A DNA stretch of 64,000 nt. Origin: Nocardia iowensis. GTDB lineage: Bacteria > Actinomycetota > Actinomycetes > Mycobacteriales > Mycobacteriaceae. The translations under genes and the position numbers were made by a program. Location: the NCBI RefSeq assembly GCF_019222765.1, contig NZ_CP078145.1:5208001-5272000 (forward strand), in the 5' to 3' direction. Of the stretch, positions 34,006 to 43,289 are shown piece by piece (positions within the stretch are counted from its first letter, which is position 1; every line of letters starts with the position of its first letter). The notes under the pieces were generated by a model, which worked only from the letters and a program-made list of their open reading frames with translations, was not told the DNA's origin and ran no database searches.

Positions 34006-35958
34006 ATGGAGCCTACGGCCGAGCAGCGGGCAGCGCTGAGCATGATCTGCGATACCTTCGTTCCCGGCGACGGATTGACCTTGCCGTCGGCGAGCGAACT
34101 CGGCGCGGTCGACACCGTATTCCGGCTACTGGGCCGTAGTCCGCGCGAGGCCGACCGCAAGCAGCTGGCAATGCTGTTGGGGTGGTGGGATTCTCGCCTG
34201 ACCGGAATGCTCCTCGGCGCAGGCCCACGCCGGTTTTCCACGCTGTCGCAGCAGGAGCGAGAGCGGGCGCTGCTTCGCCTCGGTGATTCGCGATCGGCGC
34301 CCGTGCGCGCGATTTTCCAAGCGCTCAAGCAGGCGGCGCTGCTGTCCTACAACGTGACTCCTGGCCCCACGGGCACCAATCCGATGTGGAAGGAGATCGG
34401 CTACCCGGCGCCGACCGGGCCGCTCAGCACCGCCCCACAGCCGGCGCTGACGCCGATACGGTGCACCGAGAACGCCACGCTCACTTGCGATGTCGTGATC
34501 GTCGGATCGGGCGCGGGCGGTGGCACCGCGGCGGCCGTGCTGGCCGAGGCCGGGCTCGACGTGATCGTGCTCGAGCGCGGAAACTATTATGACGACCGGG
34601 ATTTCGGCGCGGGCGAACTTGCTGCCCTGGAACAGCTATACGCTCCCGGTGCCAGTTCCTCCGAAGGGCAGATCACCCTGGTCGCTGGAACCTGCCTGGG
34701 TGGCGGAACCGTCGTCAACTGGAGCACCGCACTGCCCACCCCCGATACTGTCCGCACGGAATGGGCCGAACTGGGTGCGGCGCAGTTCGCGGAGGCCGAG
34801 TTCGGCGAGGCCCTCGAGGTAGTGCAACGCCGACTCGCCGTCACCGACACCCGCTCCCAACTCTCGGCACGCGACGGTGTCCTGGAACGCGGTGCGCAGG
34901 CACTCAGCTGGGAAGTGAATGCATTGCCGCGCAACGTAACCGATGCCTGCGACGCCGGAATCGAATGCGGTGCCTGCGGTTACGGCTGCCGCGTCGGCGC
35001 CAAGCAGTCCGTCGCCAAGACGTGGCTTGCCGACGCCGCCGGGGCCGGTGCCCGACTGGTCGTCGACGCCAACGTCCGCCGGATCCAGGTGAAAAATGGC
35101 CGCGCCGAAGGTCTTTCAGCCGTCACCGAGTCCGGAGTGCAGATCGAGGTGCGGGCCCGCGCCGTCGTCGTCGCAGCGGGCGCGGTGCAGACGCCCGCGC
35201 TGCTGCGCCGATCCGGTTTGCGCAACGAGAACATCGGACGCCACCTGCGCCTGCATCCAGCCGCCGCGGTGTTCGGCGTCTTCGACGAGGAACTGCGGGG
35301 CTGGGAGGGCGCATTGCAGGGGCGCATCTGCCGTCAGCACGCGAACCTCGACGGTAACGGCTACGGCGTCATCTACGAAACGGGTCCGGTCCATCCCGGC
35401 CTGGCCATCGGCTTCATGGGCTGGCGCGGCGCGGACGCGCACCGCCGCACCCTGCTCGACTTCGCCAGCACCACCCCGATCGGAATCATCACCCGCGACC
35501 GCGACTCGGGCACCGTCACCGTCGACAAATCCGGCGAACCAATCGTCAACTACCGCCTGTCGGCCTACGACGCCGCCCATCTGCACACCGGAATCGAAGG
35601 CGCCGCAAGCATTCTCGAGGCAGCGGGCGCACGCCGCATCTTCTCCGGCCATCAAGCCGGCGTGGACTACGAACCCGGCCGCCGCGGCTCGCACGCCGAT
35701 TTCGCCGCCTCCTGCCGCGATGCGGGCTACGGACCGGGGCGCTGTGCAATGGGCGCCTTACACATCATGGGCTCGGCCCGCATGGGCGGCTCCCCACAAC
35801 TCGCGGCCACCAACCCCGACGGCGCCACCTGGGAAGTCGCCAATATCGTCGTCGCCGACGGCTCCTGCTTCCCCACCGCGTCCGGCGTCAACCCGATGAT
35901 CTCCATCGAGGCGATCGCCTACATGAACGCGAAGAGGTTGGCAGCCCAGTTGACCTAA
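34006..35958 (+). CDS. GMC-family oxidoreductase (long-chain alcohol-oxidase type)
   Basis: 650 residues. A helical N-terminal region of about 155 residues precedes the FAD-binding motif VVIVGSGAGGGTAAAVLAEA, as in fungal and bacterial long-chain fatty alcohol oxidases. The conserved CGYGC segment, the VVVAAGAVQTPALL motif and the C-terminal GMC signature (MGSARMGG ... SGVNPM) are present. It oxidises alcohols or sterols using FAD; the substrate is unknown. An AAAAGGGGAG site precedes ATG 34006. It is separated by about 400 bp from the FAAL operon, and could feed fatty acids or aldehydes to it (inference). Confidence 0.88.
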   Translation: MEPTAEQRAALSMICDTFVPGDGLTLPSASELGAVDTVFRLLGRSPREADRKQLAMLLGWWDSRLTGMLLGAGPRRFSTLSQQERERALLRLGDSRSAPVRAIFQALKQAALLSYNVTPGPTGTNPMWKEIGYPAPTGPLSTAPQPALTPIRCTENATLTCDVVIVGSGAGGGTAAAVLAEAGLDVIVLERGNYYDDRDFGAGELAALEQLYAPGASSSEGQITLVAGTCLGGGTVVNWSTALPTPDTVRTEWAELGAAQFAEAEFGEALEVVQRRLAVTDTRSQLSARDGVLERGAQALSWEVNALPRNVTDACDAGIECGACGYGCRVGAKQSVAKTWLADAAGAGARLVVDANVRRIQVKNGRAEGLSAVTESGVQIEVRARAVVVAAGAVQTPALLRRSGLRNENIGRHLRLHPAAAVFGVFDEELRGWEGALQGRICRQHANLDGNGYGVIYETGPVHPGLAIGFMGWRGADAHRRTLLDFASTTPIGIITRDRDSGTVTVDKSGEPIVNYRLSAYDAAHLHTGIEGAASILEAAGARRIFSGHQAGVDYEPGRRGSHADFAASCRDAGYGPGRCAMGALHIMGSARMGGSPQLAATNPDGATWEVANIVVADGSCFPTASGVNPMISIEAIAYMNAKRLAAQLT

Positions 35959-36361
35959 GCGGACGCGGAGTCAGCGGCATGAATCAACAACGCTCCCAAC
36001 ATGTGTTGCGAGGGCGGAGTCAACCGGCGTGACCGTAGCCGAGGGTGCGGTGGTACCCGATGCGTACCACCGGGTTTGACCTAGCAGTGTCTGTTATCGA
36101 ATCGGGCACAACGGGTTTATCGAACTCGGGCGGGCCGGTCGCGCGGGATGAGGTTGCGGCCCAATTCAGATCAAGCTCGGTGATGAGGTCCGCTCGGTAG
36201 CGTCCGCGTTTCCCGGGTCCAACGCGATGGCCGCAGCGACACGACCGGCGCAGGCGTGGCGGGGCCACCCAGAGGAACCGCTAATCGTCTCCGAAGATTC
36301 CACTAAGCGTCAGGTTCTACCGTTGTCCCGTCCATTCGGAATCGACCGAAAAGGGTGGGAA
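35959..36361. other. Gap upstream of the acyl-ligase operon
   Basis: About 400 bp between the GMC gene and the FAAL-like gene. The FAAL reading frame stays open upstream to about 36227, but the extra residues are not domain-like. No palindrome was found. The promoter of the three-gene operon presumably lies here. Confidence 0.35.
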
Positions 36362-38074
36362 ATGACAAGTGCCGACATGGATTACGCTCCGCACCGGCGT
36401 GCGCGAACCACGACTTCCGGCGGCGCATTCGGGCGACCGTTAGTGGACAACGAGCTGCACGCACCAACGGTGGTCGACGCTATCGCGCTCAACGCGGGCG
36501 ACGCCACCGTCACCGTGCTCGACGAGGACAACCTCGGGACCGCCGTCTCCTGGGCCACCGTGCATCAGCAGGCTCGTCGGTTGGCAACCGTGTTGAGCGC
36601 CAACGGAATCGGCCCGAACCGACGGGTGGGTCTACTCGGTGACACGAGCACTGAGCTCATCTCGGCGCTTCAGGCGGTGTGGCTGTGCGGAGCGGCGGTC
36701 ACGATGCTGCCTGCCTTCACCCCCGGCTCCCGCGACGAGCACGCACGAAATGTCGCCGCGACAACTGCCGACGCTCGGCTCGACCTCGTCATCGTGGACC
36801 CGCTGTCCGCGCCTGCCGCGCAATTCGTTCCGGCACGGACGATGGCGCTCGCCGATCTCGTCACCGCAGCTCAGAACGCCGATCCGAGCGAAGCCCGCCG
36901 CACCGACCCGGACAGCCTAGCGCTGCTGCAGTACACCAGCGGATCCACGCGTGCGCCCCGCGGCGTCCCCGTGTCGCACGCACACCTGGTCGCCAACATC
37001 GCGGCGATCAGAGCGTCCGTCGAATATGACGGCTGTCATCGCGACCGCGTGCTGAGCTGGCTGCCGCTCTATCACGACTTGGGGTTGATCTGCTTCCTGG
37101 CGCTGCCGATGTCGTGTGGTGGCGAACTCGTGCTGCAATCTCCGATGGCGTTCGCGCGACGGCCTGCAGCCTGGCTGGAAGCGATCTCGAAGTACCGGAT
37201 CACGGTATCGGGCGCGCCGAACTTCGCCTACGAGTTGATGACACGCGTCCTCGCACGCGACTCGCAGCTCGACCTGAGCTCGCTTCGTCTGCTCATCAGC
37301 GGCGGCGAACCGGTGAATGCCGATACTATGGCGCGCTTCACGGCCGCTGCGCAGCGATGCGGTATGGACCCGTCGGTAGTCGTGCCCGCCTACGGACTTG
37401 CCGAGGCCACCGTCGCGGTGACCATCGCGCCCCTCGGCGCCGGGGTCGTCGTGGACCGGGTCGATTCGCTCGCCTTGGAATCGACCGGGCGTGCGATACC
37501 GGCAGCACCGGGCGCTCGTGTCCGGCACCTGGTGCGGCTCGGTCCCGCGGTTCGCGACACCTCGATCCGAATCGTCGACCAGCGTACCGGCGCGCCGCTC
37601 GGCGAACGGACCGTCGGCCACATCGAGCTTCGCGGTCCCTCTGTTGTCGGCCACGGCTGGCTGCGCACCGGCGACATCGGCTACCTGACCCACGATCGAC
37701 AGTTGGTCGTGTGCGGCCGGGCGAAGGACATGCTGATCGCCTGCGGCCGCAACATCTTTCCCCAAGACGTCGAGGCGGCGGCGGCTCGTGCTCCAGGAAT
37801 GCGTCCCGGTCGGGTCGCTGCGTTCGGGATACCTGGCGACCTCGGCGACAACCTCGTGATCGCGGTCGAGGCGACCGGCGACGACACAGCCGAGCTTCGC
37901 CGCGACATTTCCGCCGCCGTTCTCGACGGAGTGGGCTTGCGTCCGCATGCCGTCATTGTTTTACCGCCCGGCGGCCTGCCGAGGACCTCGTCGGGGAAGT
38001 TGCGACGTGCCGAGACTCGCCACCGCTATGCGGCGGAAGCACTGACCGGAACCCGGGAAAGGACATTCCATTGA
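36362..38074 (+). CDS. Fatty acyl-AMP ligase (FAAL/FadD-like)
   Basis: 570 residues from ATG 36362, with a GGGTGGGAA site. The AMP-binding core YTSGSTRAPRGVPVSH (about residues 184-199), YGLAEATVAV and GWLRTGDIGYL are intact. Several features favour a FAAL over an acyl-CoA synthetase: the DRVDSLALESTGRA segment after the YGLAEA motif, CGRNIFPQDVEAAA, and the C-terminal GGLPRTSSGKLRRAE lysine motif. FAALs make acyl-AMP and pass the acyl chain to an ACP without CoA. The stop overlaps the TTG start of the ACP-GNAT gene, so the partner carrier is directly coupled. Confidence 0.85.
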   Translation: MTSADMDYAPHRRARTTTSGGAFGRPLVDNELHAPTVVDAIALNAGDATVTVLDEDNLGTAVSWATVHQQARRLATVLSANGIGPNRRVGLLGDTSTELISALQAVWLCGAAVTMLPAFTPGSRDEHARNVAATTADARLDLVIVDPLSAPAAQFVPARTMALADLVTAAQNADPSEARRTDPDSLALLQYTSGSTRAPRGVPVSHAHLVANIAAIRASVEYDGCHRDRVLSWLPLYHDLGLICFLALPMSCGGELVLQSPMAFARRPAAWLEAISKYRITVSGAPNFAYELMTRVLARDSQLDLSSLRLLISGGEPVNADTMARFTAAAQRCGMDPSVVVPAYGLAEATVAVTIAPLGAGVVVDRVDSLALESTGRAIPAAPGARVRHLVRLGPAVRDTSIRIVDQRTGAPLGERTVGHIELRGPSVVGHGWLRTGDIGYLTHDRQLVVCGRAKDMLIACGRNIFPQDVEAAAARAPGMRPGRVAAFGIPGDLGDNLVIAVEATGDDTAELRRDISAAVLDGVGLRPHAVIVLPPGGLPRTSSGKLRRAETRHRYAAEALTGTRERTFH

Positions 38075-38985
38075 CCACGATCGACCGCATCAGCCTCCGC
38101 CCGGCTGCACCGGCAGCGAACCGAGAAAAGCTACGCGCCGAGCTCGCGGACCTGTTGCACCACGATCCTGCGGCCCTGCCGGATACCGCTCGGCTGGTTG
38201 AGGACCTCAGTATGGACAGCCTCGCCATGATGACCCTGGCGGCGTGGCTGGGCTCGCACGGCGTGCGCACGCAAACCGATCAGCCGCGCCGCGGCACCGT
38301 CGGTGATGTTCTGTCGCTCGCGGAAACCGTTGCGGGCAAAGCTGTTCAACTCACCATCCGCGCCGGGGACGGGTCACCATCAGGCCCGCACCTGGTGCCG
38401 GAACTGCCACCGTCGCGGCCCGATGCGCTCGCTCCTGTCCTGGAAAGCTCCGTGTTTCGGCTCGATGCCCTCCAACCGGTCGACACCGAATACCTCTATG
38501 CGCTAGCGGTTCGTCCGGAGAACTGCTTCCGCTGGCGATACCGCGGAGTACCGCCGGCGCCTGAACGCTTCGTCGAAGAACTGTGGACGCAGGTGGTGAC
38601 GCAGTACGTCGTGCGCCGCATCGACGACAACCAACCCGCCGGGCACGTCGTCGCCTACAACGCCGATCGCGACGTCGGCCACGCCTACGTCGGCGCCGTG
38701 TTCGAGCCGACGTACGCCGGAACCGGACTAGCTGCCGAGGTGATCACCCTCTTCGTCCGATATCTGTTCCGTACCTTCCCGTTTCGCAAACTGTATCTGG
38801 AAGTCCCGGGATTCAACTGGCCGCAGATGAGCAGCGGCGAGGGCCGGTACTTCCAGGTCGAGGGTCGACTGCGCGACCACGTCTACTACGCGGGGCGCTA
38901 CTGGGACCAGTACCTCTGCGCGATCTACGCAGATCACTCGTCCGGGGAACCGACCTCGGATCGTAATGAAAGGAAAACGTCATGA
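38071..38985 (+). CDS. Acyl carrier protein fused to a GNAT acyltransferase
   Basis: 304 residues from TTG 38071, with AAAGGA 9 nt upstream, overlapping the FAAL stop (ATTGA). Residues about 17-90 form an ACP with the phosphopantetheine site LVEDLSMDSLAMM (Ser50). After a Pro-rich linker, residues about 125-295 form a GNAT domain (AYVGAVFEPTYAGTGLAAEV, KLYLEVPGFNWPQM). The fusion joins carrier and transferase and recalls the separate FAAL-ACP-GNAT trio (MbtM-MbtL-MbtK) that loads the lipid tail on mycobactin. I therefore infer transfer of an ACP-bound acyl chain to an amine. The acceptor is unknown. Confidence 0.8.
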   Translation: MTTIDRISLRPAAPAANREKLRAELADLLHHDPAALPDTARLVEDLSMDSLAMMTLAAWLGSHGVRTQTDQPRRGTVGDVLSLAETVAGKAVQLTIRAGDGSPSGPHLVPELPPSRPDALAPVLESSVFRLDALQPVDTEYLYALAVRPENCFRWRYRGVPPAPERFVEELWTQVVTQYVVRRIDDNQPAGHVVAYNADRDVGHAYVGAVFEPTYAGTGLAAEVITLFVRYLFRTFPFRKLYLEVPGFNWPQMSSGEGRYFQVEGRLRDHVYYAGRYWDQYLCAIYADHSSGEPTSDRNERKTS

Positions 38986-39344
38986 AGTCAACCGTTCGCC
39001 GCAGGATGCTCGTCGGCGCATCGAGTCTCGGTGTCGCCGCCGTAGCGCTCGCACCGTCTGCCGCGCATGCCCAACCCCTGGCACCGGTAGCACCGGAACC
39101 CTTGGCCGCGGCAAAGTTCGTGGCCGCCCAGGACCGAACCCCGCTGCCCGCGTGCGTCGACGTACGGCACTCGACCGACTGGCGCCAGAACAAACTAGAC
39201 GTCAAGAACAATTGCAACCACGGGGTCAATTGGTTCGTCGACAAGGAAGGACCCAACCTGGATTGCCGACACACTCCGGCAGGCGGCCGAGACCGCGTCA
39301 CCTGGGGCATTCAAGACGCATACCACGGCACGTACAAGTGCTGA
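38982..39344 (+). CDS. Small secreted cysteine-containing protein
   Basis: 120 residues. The start ATG overlaps the preceding stop (ATGA). A twin-Arg/Sec-like signal (VRRRMLVGASSLGVAAVALA, AAHA cleavage) precedes an about 90-residue mature part with four cysteines: PACVDV, VKNNCNHG, NLDCRHTPAGG and the final TYKC. The C ... NNC ... C ... PG ... C spacing is that of actinobacterial alpha-amylase-inhibitor-like small beta-sandwich proteins. It could be the target or companion of the acyl system, or a carrier for it at the cell surface. No function can be fixed from sequence. Confidence 0.75.
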   Translation: MKSTVRRRMLVGASSLGVAAVALAPSAAHAQPLAPVAPEPLAAAKFVAAQDRTPLPACVDVRHSTDWRQNKLDVKNNCNHGVNWFVDKEGPNLDCRHTPAGGRDRVTWGIQDAYHGTYKC

Positions 39345-39360
39345 GTGAGTGCGCGAGCGG

Positions 39361-39390
39361 GCGAATCCCGGTGCTTGCACCGGGATTCGC
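39361..39390. terminator. Strong hairpin between convergent units
   Basis: GCGAATCCCGGTGC and GCACCGGGATTCGC form a perfect 14-bp stem with a minimal loop, just after the secreted-protein gene and before the stop of the convergent EmbR-like gene. There is no T-run on either side, but the position and strength suit a bidirectional terminator. Confidence 0.7.
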
Positions 39391-39428
39391 CTTACCCCAC
39401 GAGGCAATCGGCGTTCACCTATCGACGG

Positions 39429-40544
39429 CTACTCATCGGCGAGCACTTCGACTCTCATTGCCGTCGAACCGATTCGGATCGTGTCGCCGTCGCTGAGCAG
39501 GGTGCCCGCCACGATTTGTGTTCCGTTGACATAAGTTCCGTTCGCCGAGCCGAGATCGACGAGCAGCACCCCAGCCTCGCGAACGACCAGCCTCGCGTGA
39601 TGGCGGCTGACGCGCGCGTCGTCGAGAACCAGATCGTTGTCCGGTAGCCGGCCGATCCGAACCCCGTTGTTGATCTCAACAATTCGCCCATCCGACAAAC
39701 GCAGCGCCGCACGCGGTGCGGGTTGCGTTGTCTCCATGGTGGTTTTGCCGCGCGGTACCTCGATCGGCAGCAGCGGCTGCTGGTGTCGCACCTGCTGCTC
39801 GAGGGCAAGGGTGACCGGATCGGGATCGAGCCCCTCCAGGTCCGCCAAATTCGTCCGTAGCCGCCTGCACGCGTCAAGTGCCTCGGCTTGCCTTCCGGCA
39901 AGATACAGGGCGGTGACCAGCCTGCGCCACACAGCCTCGTTGACCGGATGGTCGGCCGCCAGTGCGGTCATTCCACCGACCGTCTCGGCCGCACGCCCCA
40001 GGGCGATCTCGGCGTCGACGCGGCTCAGCACCGTATTCATCCGGCGATCAGCCAGATCGGCCGCGAAGTTGTCGGCGAAGCCGAGACCACGCAGGTCGGC
40101 GAGCGGGTCGCCGCTCCACTGCGCCAGTGCGGTATCGAAGTGCACGAGCGCGCCGGCGTGATCGCCGGCCGCGGCCGCCGCGCTGGCGGCAGCCCGCTTC
40201 GATTCGAAACGCGCTGCGTCGCAACAGTTGTCGGAAATGTTGAGCTGATAGCCGGGGGTGATCGTCCGAAGGATCGCGGCTGCGTCGGCCCCAGCCGTCC
40301 GCAGGGCTTTGCGGATGTCGGCGACGAACACATGCAGCGTCGGGACGAAGCGGCCGGGCGGACGGCCGTCCCAGATACCGTTGGCCAGCGCATGAGACGA
40401 CACCACCCGGCGCCGGTTGACGGCGAGCATCGCCAGCACCGCCCGAGTCTTGGTGCCGCCGATATTCAGTGCGGAGCCATCGACCATCAGCTGTACGGGT
40501 CCTAGCAAGCGCACATCCACCGACGGCACAGTCTCGTCGGGCAT
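39429..40544 (-). CDS. EmbR-like regulator: SARP DNA-binding, BTAD and FHA domains
   Basis: 371 residues. An OmpR/SARP-type winged helix (VRLLGPVQLMVDGSALNIGG ... ALANGIWDGRPPG, residues about 10-100), a bacterial transcriptional activation (BTAD) domain rich in TPR helices (about 105-255), and a C-terminal FHA domain (GVRIGRLPDNDLVLDDARVS, then RHHARL and GSANGTYVNG). This is the architecture of mycobacterial EmbR, in which the FHA domain binds phosphothreonine on the kinase PknH. It is divergent from a PknH-like kinase across 120 bp, so the two are very likely a signalling pair. Targets may include the adjacent acyl-ligase operon (inference). Confidence 0.9.
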   Translation of the reverse strand: MPDETVPSVDVRLLGPVQLMVDGSALNIGGTKTRAVLAMLAVNRRRVVSSHALANGIWDGRPPGRFVPTLHVFVADIRKALRTAGADAAAILRTITPGYQLNISDNCCDAARFESKRAAASAAAAAGDHAGALVHFDTALAQWSGDPLADLRGLGFADNFAADLADRRMNTVLSRVDAEIALGRAAETVGGMTALAADHPVNEAVWRRLVTALYLAGRQAEALDACRRLRTNLADLEGLDPDPVTLALEQQVRHQQPLLPIEVPRGKTTMETTQPAPRAALRLSDGRIVEINNGVRIGRLPDNDLVLDDARVSRHHARLVVREAGVLLVDLGSANGTYVNGTQIVAGTLLSDGDTIRIGSTAMRVEVLADE

Positions 40545-40665
40545 CTGCTCAGGATACCGCTGGCGAAAGAGCGGCAGCCATCGATGTCACGAGCCTGTTC
40601 AGCATGGACGCCAGAACGCAGCGGGTATCCTGGAATCCGTTCTCGCACAGGAGAGGGGGTGCAGA

Positions 40666-41958
40666 ATGGGCGCCCCGTCGTTGCTACGGGGCAGCGTTTT
40701 CGCCGACCATCTGATCATGGAACGGCTCGGTTCCGGCGGTATGGGCACGGTGTACCTGGCACAACACCCGCGCCTACCTCGGTCGGTGGCGTTGAAGGTA
40801 TTGGATCCCGAGCTGGGTTCCGATCGTCGTTTCCGGGTCAGGTTCGAGCGGGAAGCCGAGGTGGTTGCGCAGCTCGATCATCCGAATATCGTCGGCATCC
40901 ACGACCGCGGCATCGAAAGCGGGCTGCTGTGGATCTCCATGCACTATGTACCCGGTGGTGACCTCGCACGCCTCATCCGCCGGCATCGGCGCGGACTGGA
41001 TCCGCACCGCGCAGTGCACATCGTGACCGAGGTCGCCAAGGGCCTCGACCATGCCCACCGGCGTGGCATAGTGCACCGGGATGTCAAGCCCGCCAATATC
41101 TTTCTCGGCACCGAAGGCCGCGTCCTGATCGGGGATTTCGGAATCGCCCGCACCACCGACGCGGAAGCCACCGAGACCGTCGGCCCGCCCATGCTCACCC
41201 GGGCCTACGCCGCACCGGAACAGTGGGCGGGCGGTGCGACGGACCCGCGTACGGACGTCTACGCCCTTGGTGTCACGTTGTACGAACTGCTCACTGGACG
41301 GCTCCCGGGCGCGGGCGTCCAGCAATCGCTCCCGCCACGCCTGGCGGCCGTCGTTGCCAAGGCTTCCGCTACCGACCCGGCCGACCGCTACCAAGCCTGC
41401 GGCGACCTGGCTGCCGCCGCGACCGCCGCGCTGTCGACGAACCATCGTCGCCACATCGCATCGGCCGCGTTGGGCACGACCGTGATCGTGGCGGCAGCGT
41501 TCACAGTCTGGGACATCCTGCGCCCCGGCCACATCGACGGTGATCCGTGGCCCGCACCGGCCATGGTGGAGATACCCGGCCCACCGTTCGAACTGCAATG
41601 CCCCACGCCCTACCTGAAGTCCGACCGCGGCCCCAAAGGACTGTGCACCGCGGTCGATACTGCCAAGAACGAGGCAACCTTCTACTTCTACTACCCGCGC
41701 ACCAGCGAACGGGAATACCGGGAAGGACCCTTCTCGATCGAGAGCCCGAGCGAACCTGTCAAAAAGCAAAAGGACGGCACCACCTATATAAGCGGCCCTA
41801 CCGTGACATCGTCGTTCGTGGGCGCGGTCAACGTGGGCCACCGCTACGACGCCGACCGCGAACACGGCGCCTTCGCCCGTGACACATTCGGCGGCCTGCT
41901 ACCTTTCCTGTCCGCCTTCGAATCGCTACCGGTATGCCGCACCATCGCGGACTGCTGA
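40666..41958 (+). CDS. Membrane Ser/Thr protein kinase, PknH-like
   Basis: 430 residues from ATG 40666, with an AGGAGAGGGGG site. The kinase domain is complete: the Gly-rich loop RLGSGGMGTVYLA, VALKVLD lysine, catalytic loop HRDVKPANIF, DFGIARTTD and APEQWAGG, up to about residue 260. One membrane helix follows (LGTTVIVAAAFTVWDIL, about 270-286), then an extracytoplasmic domain of about 140 residues with four Cys (LQCPTPYL, GLCTAVD, PVCRTIADC), probably disulphide-linked as in the PknH sensor domain. It likely senses a periplasmic or wall signal and phosphorylates the adjacent EmbR-like protein. Confidence 0.9.
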   Translation: MGAPSLLRGSVFADHLIMERLGSGGMGTVYLAQHPRLPRSVALKVLDPELGSDRRFRVRFEREAEVVAQLDHPNIVGIHDRGIESGLLWISMHYVPGGDLARLIRRHRRGLDPHRAVHIVTEVAKGLDHAHRRGIVHRDVKPANIFLGTEGRVLIGDFGIARTTDAEATETVGPPMLTRAYAAPEQWAGGATDPRTDVYALGVTLYELLTGRLPGAGVQQSLPPRLAAVVAKASATDPADRYQACGDLAAAATAALSTNHRRHIASAALGTTVIVAAAFTVWDILRPGHIDGDPWPAPAMVEIPGPPFELQCPTPYLKSDRGPKGLCTAVDTAKNEATFYFYYPRTSEREYREGPFSIESPSEPVKKQKDGTTYISGPTVTSSFVGAVNVGHRYDADREHGAFARDTFGGLLPFLSAFESLPVCRTIADC

Positions 41959-42008
41959 CCCGCACTGCGGGCTAAACCGGACCCGTGCCGCGACGCTACT
42001 CGTAGCAG

Positions 42009-42419
42009 TTACGAGTCTTGCGCCCACGTCGGGAATTCCCCCGGTGCCAGCTCGACGAAATCCGGCAGACCACGAAGGGCGGCCTCGGCGCCACCGGGCG
42101 TGTAGGTCGCCACCAGTCGCAGCGGGCGCCATCCCGTGTTGTAGGTGGAGTGCAAGGTGCCGCGAGGAATCCACACCGCGTCGCCCGCCTTGATGGCGAA
42201 TTCGTCGCTGTCACCGACAGTTTGGCGTCCCTCGCCGTCCACGACATAGAGGATTTCATCGGAGTCGGGATGGTCGTGGCGGTCATGGCCTTTGTTCGGG
42301 TTGATCACCACCTCGCCGAGCGTCGACGATGCACCGTTGATGATGTCGGGCGTGACAAGCCATTTGATCGAGCCCCAGTCGAAAACCATTGTCGCAACAG
42401 TGTTCGGATCGCAGTGCAT
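42009..42419 (-). CDS. Cupin-domain protein
   Basis: 136 residues, one cupin barrel. The metal-binding histidines lie in GHDRHDHPDSDEILYVVDGE (motif 1, H and E) and HSTYNTGWRPLRL (motif 2). ATG 42419 has an AAGGAGAG site. It lies 39 bp downstream of the PEP-hydrolase-like gene on the same strand, so it completes a three-gene operon. It could be an isomerase, dioxygenase or sensor in the pathway encoded there. Confidence 0.85.
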   Translation of the reverse strand: MHCDPNTVATMVFDWGSIKWLVTPDIINGASSTLGEVVINPNKGHDRHDHPDSDEILYVVDGEGRQTVGDSDEFAIKAGDAVWIPRGTLHSTYNTGWRPLRLVATYTPGGAEAALRGLPDFVELAPGEFPTWAQDS

Positions 42420-42458
42420 AAGACTCTCCTTCGTCGAACTGCGCGGGATACCCGCGAC

Positions 42459-43289
42459 TCAGCGGTGGTTGGTGGGGATTTCCTTGAAGGCGCGAAGCTG
42501 GTCGGAGATGGCGCGTTCGGTGGGCAGCCGCTCCACCGATGACGCACCGAAGAATCCCGCGACACCACGGGTGTGCTCGAGGATGTAGCGCACGTCGCCG
42601 GGTTCAGCGATCGGGCCGCCGTGACACAACACGTGGATGTCGGGGTCGACCGCCGCAGCCGCATCACGCATCTCCTGCACCCGCACCACCGCCTCGTCGA
42701 GAGTGATCGCCGTTGTCGCGCCGATACTGCCCTTCGTCGTCAGGCCCATGTGCGCCACGATGATGTCCGCGCCAGCCTGCACCATCGCAGTAGCTTGCTC
42801 CACATCGAATACATAAGGCGCAGTGAGCAACTCGCGCTCGGACGCCAACTGTATCAGCTCGATTTCTAGATCGAACCCCATACCGGTCTCCTCGAGATTC
42901 GCGCGGAAGACACCGTCGATCAGACCGACGGTGGGAAAGTTCTGCACACCGGTGAACCCGATGGCACGGATCTCATCGAGAAACCGCGGCATCTGCCGGA
43001 ACGGATCGGTACCGCAGACACCGGCGAGGACAGCGGTCTTCTTGACGACGGGGAGAACCTCGGCGGCCATCTCCAGCACGATCGCGTTGGCATCGCCGTA
43101 GGGCATCAGGCCGGCGAGAGACCCACGACCGGCCATCCTGAACCGTCCCGAGTTGTAGATGATGATGAGGTCGGCCCCGCCCATCTCCGCGGACTTGGCG
43201 GATAGTCCGGTGCCCGCGCCCGCACCGATCACCGGCTGACCGGCATCGAGTTGCCGGCGAAATCCTGCGAGAGCTTGTTCACGATTCAC
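42459..43289 (-). CDS. Phosphoenolpyruvate-hydrolase-like TIM-barrel protein
   Basis: 276 residues. The family text [20 protein letters not shown] and [20 protein letters not shown], then [20 protein letters not shown], belongs to the TIM-barrel/PEP-hydrolase family that accompanies Tm-1-like (UPF0261) proteins. The GTG start lies within the last codons of the upstream Tm-1-like gene (11-bp overlap), which shows tight coupling. Cytoplasmic; the pathway is thought to be catabolic but its substrate is unknown. Confidence 0.87.
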   Translation of the reverse strand: MNREQALAGFRRQLDAGQPVIGAGAGTGLSAKSAEMGGADLIIIYNSGRFRMAGRGSLAGLMPYGDANAIVLEMAAEVLPVVKKTAVLAGVCGTDPFRQMPRFLDEIRAIGFTGVQNFPTVGLIDGVFRANLEETGMGFDLEIELIQLASERELLTAPYVFDVEQATAMVQAGADIIVAHMGLTTKGSIGATTAITLDEAVVRVQEMRDAAAAVDPDIHVLCHGGPIAEPGDVRYILEHTRGVAGFFGASSVERLPTERAISDQLRAFKEIPTNHR

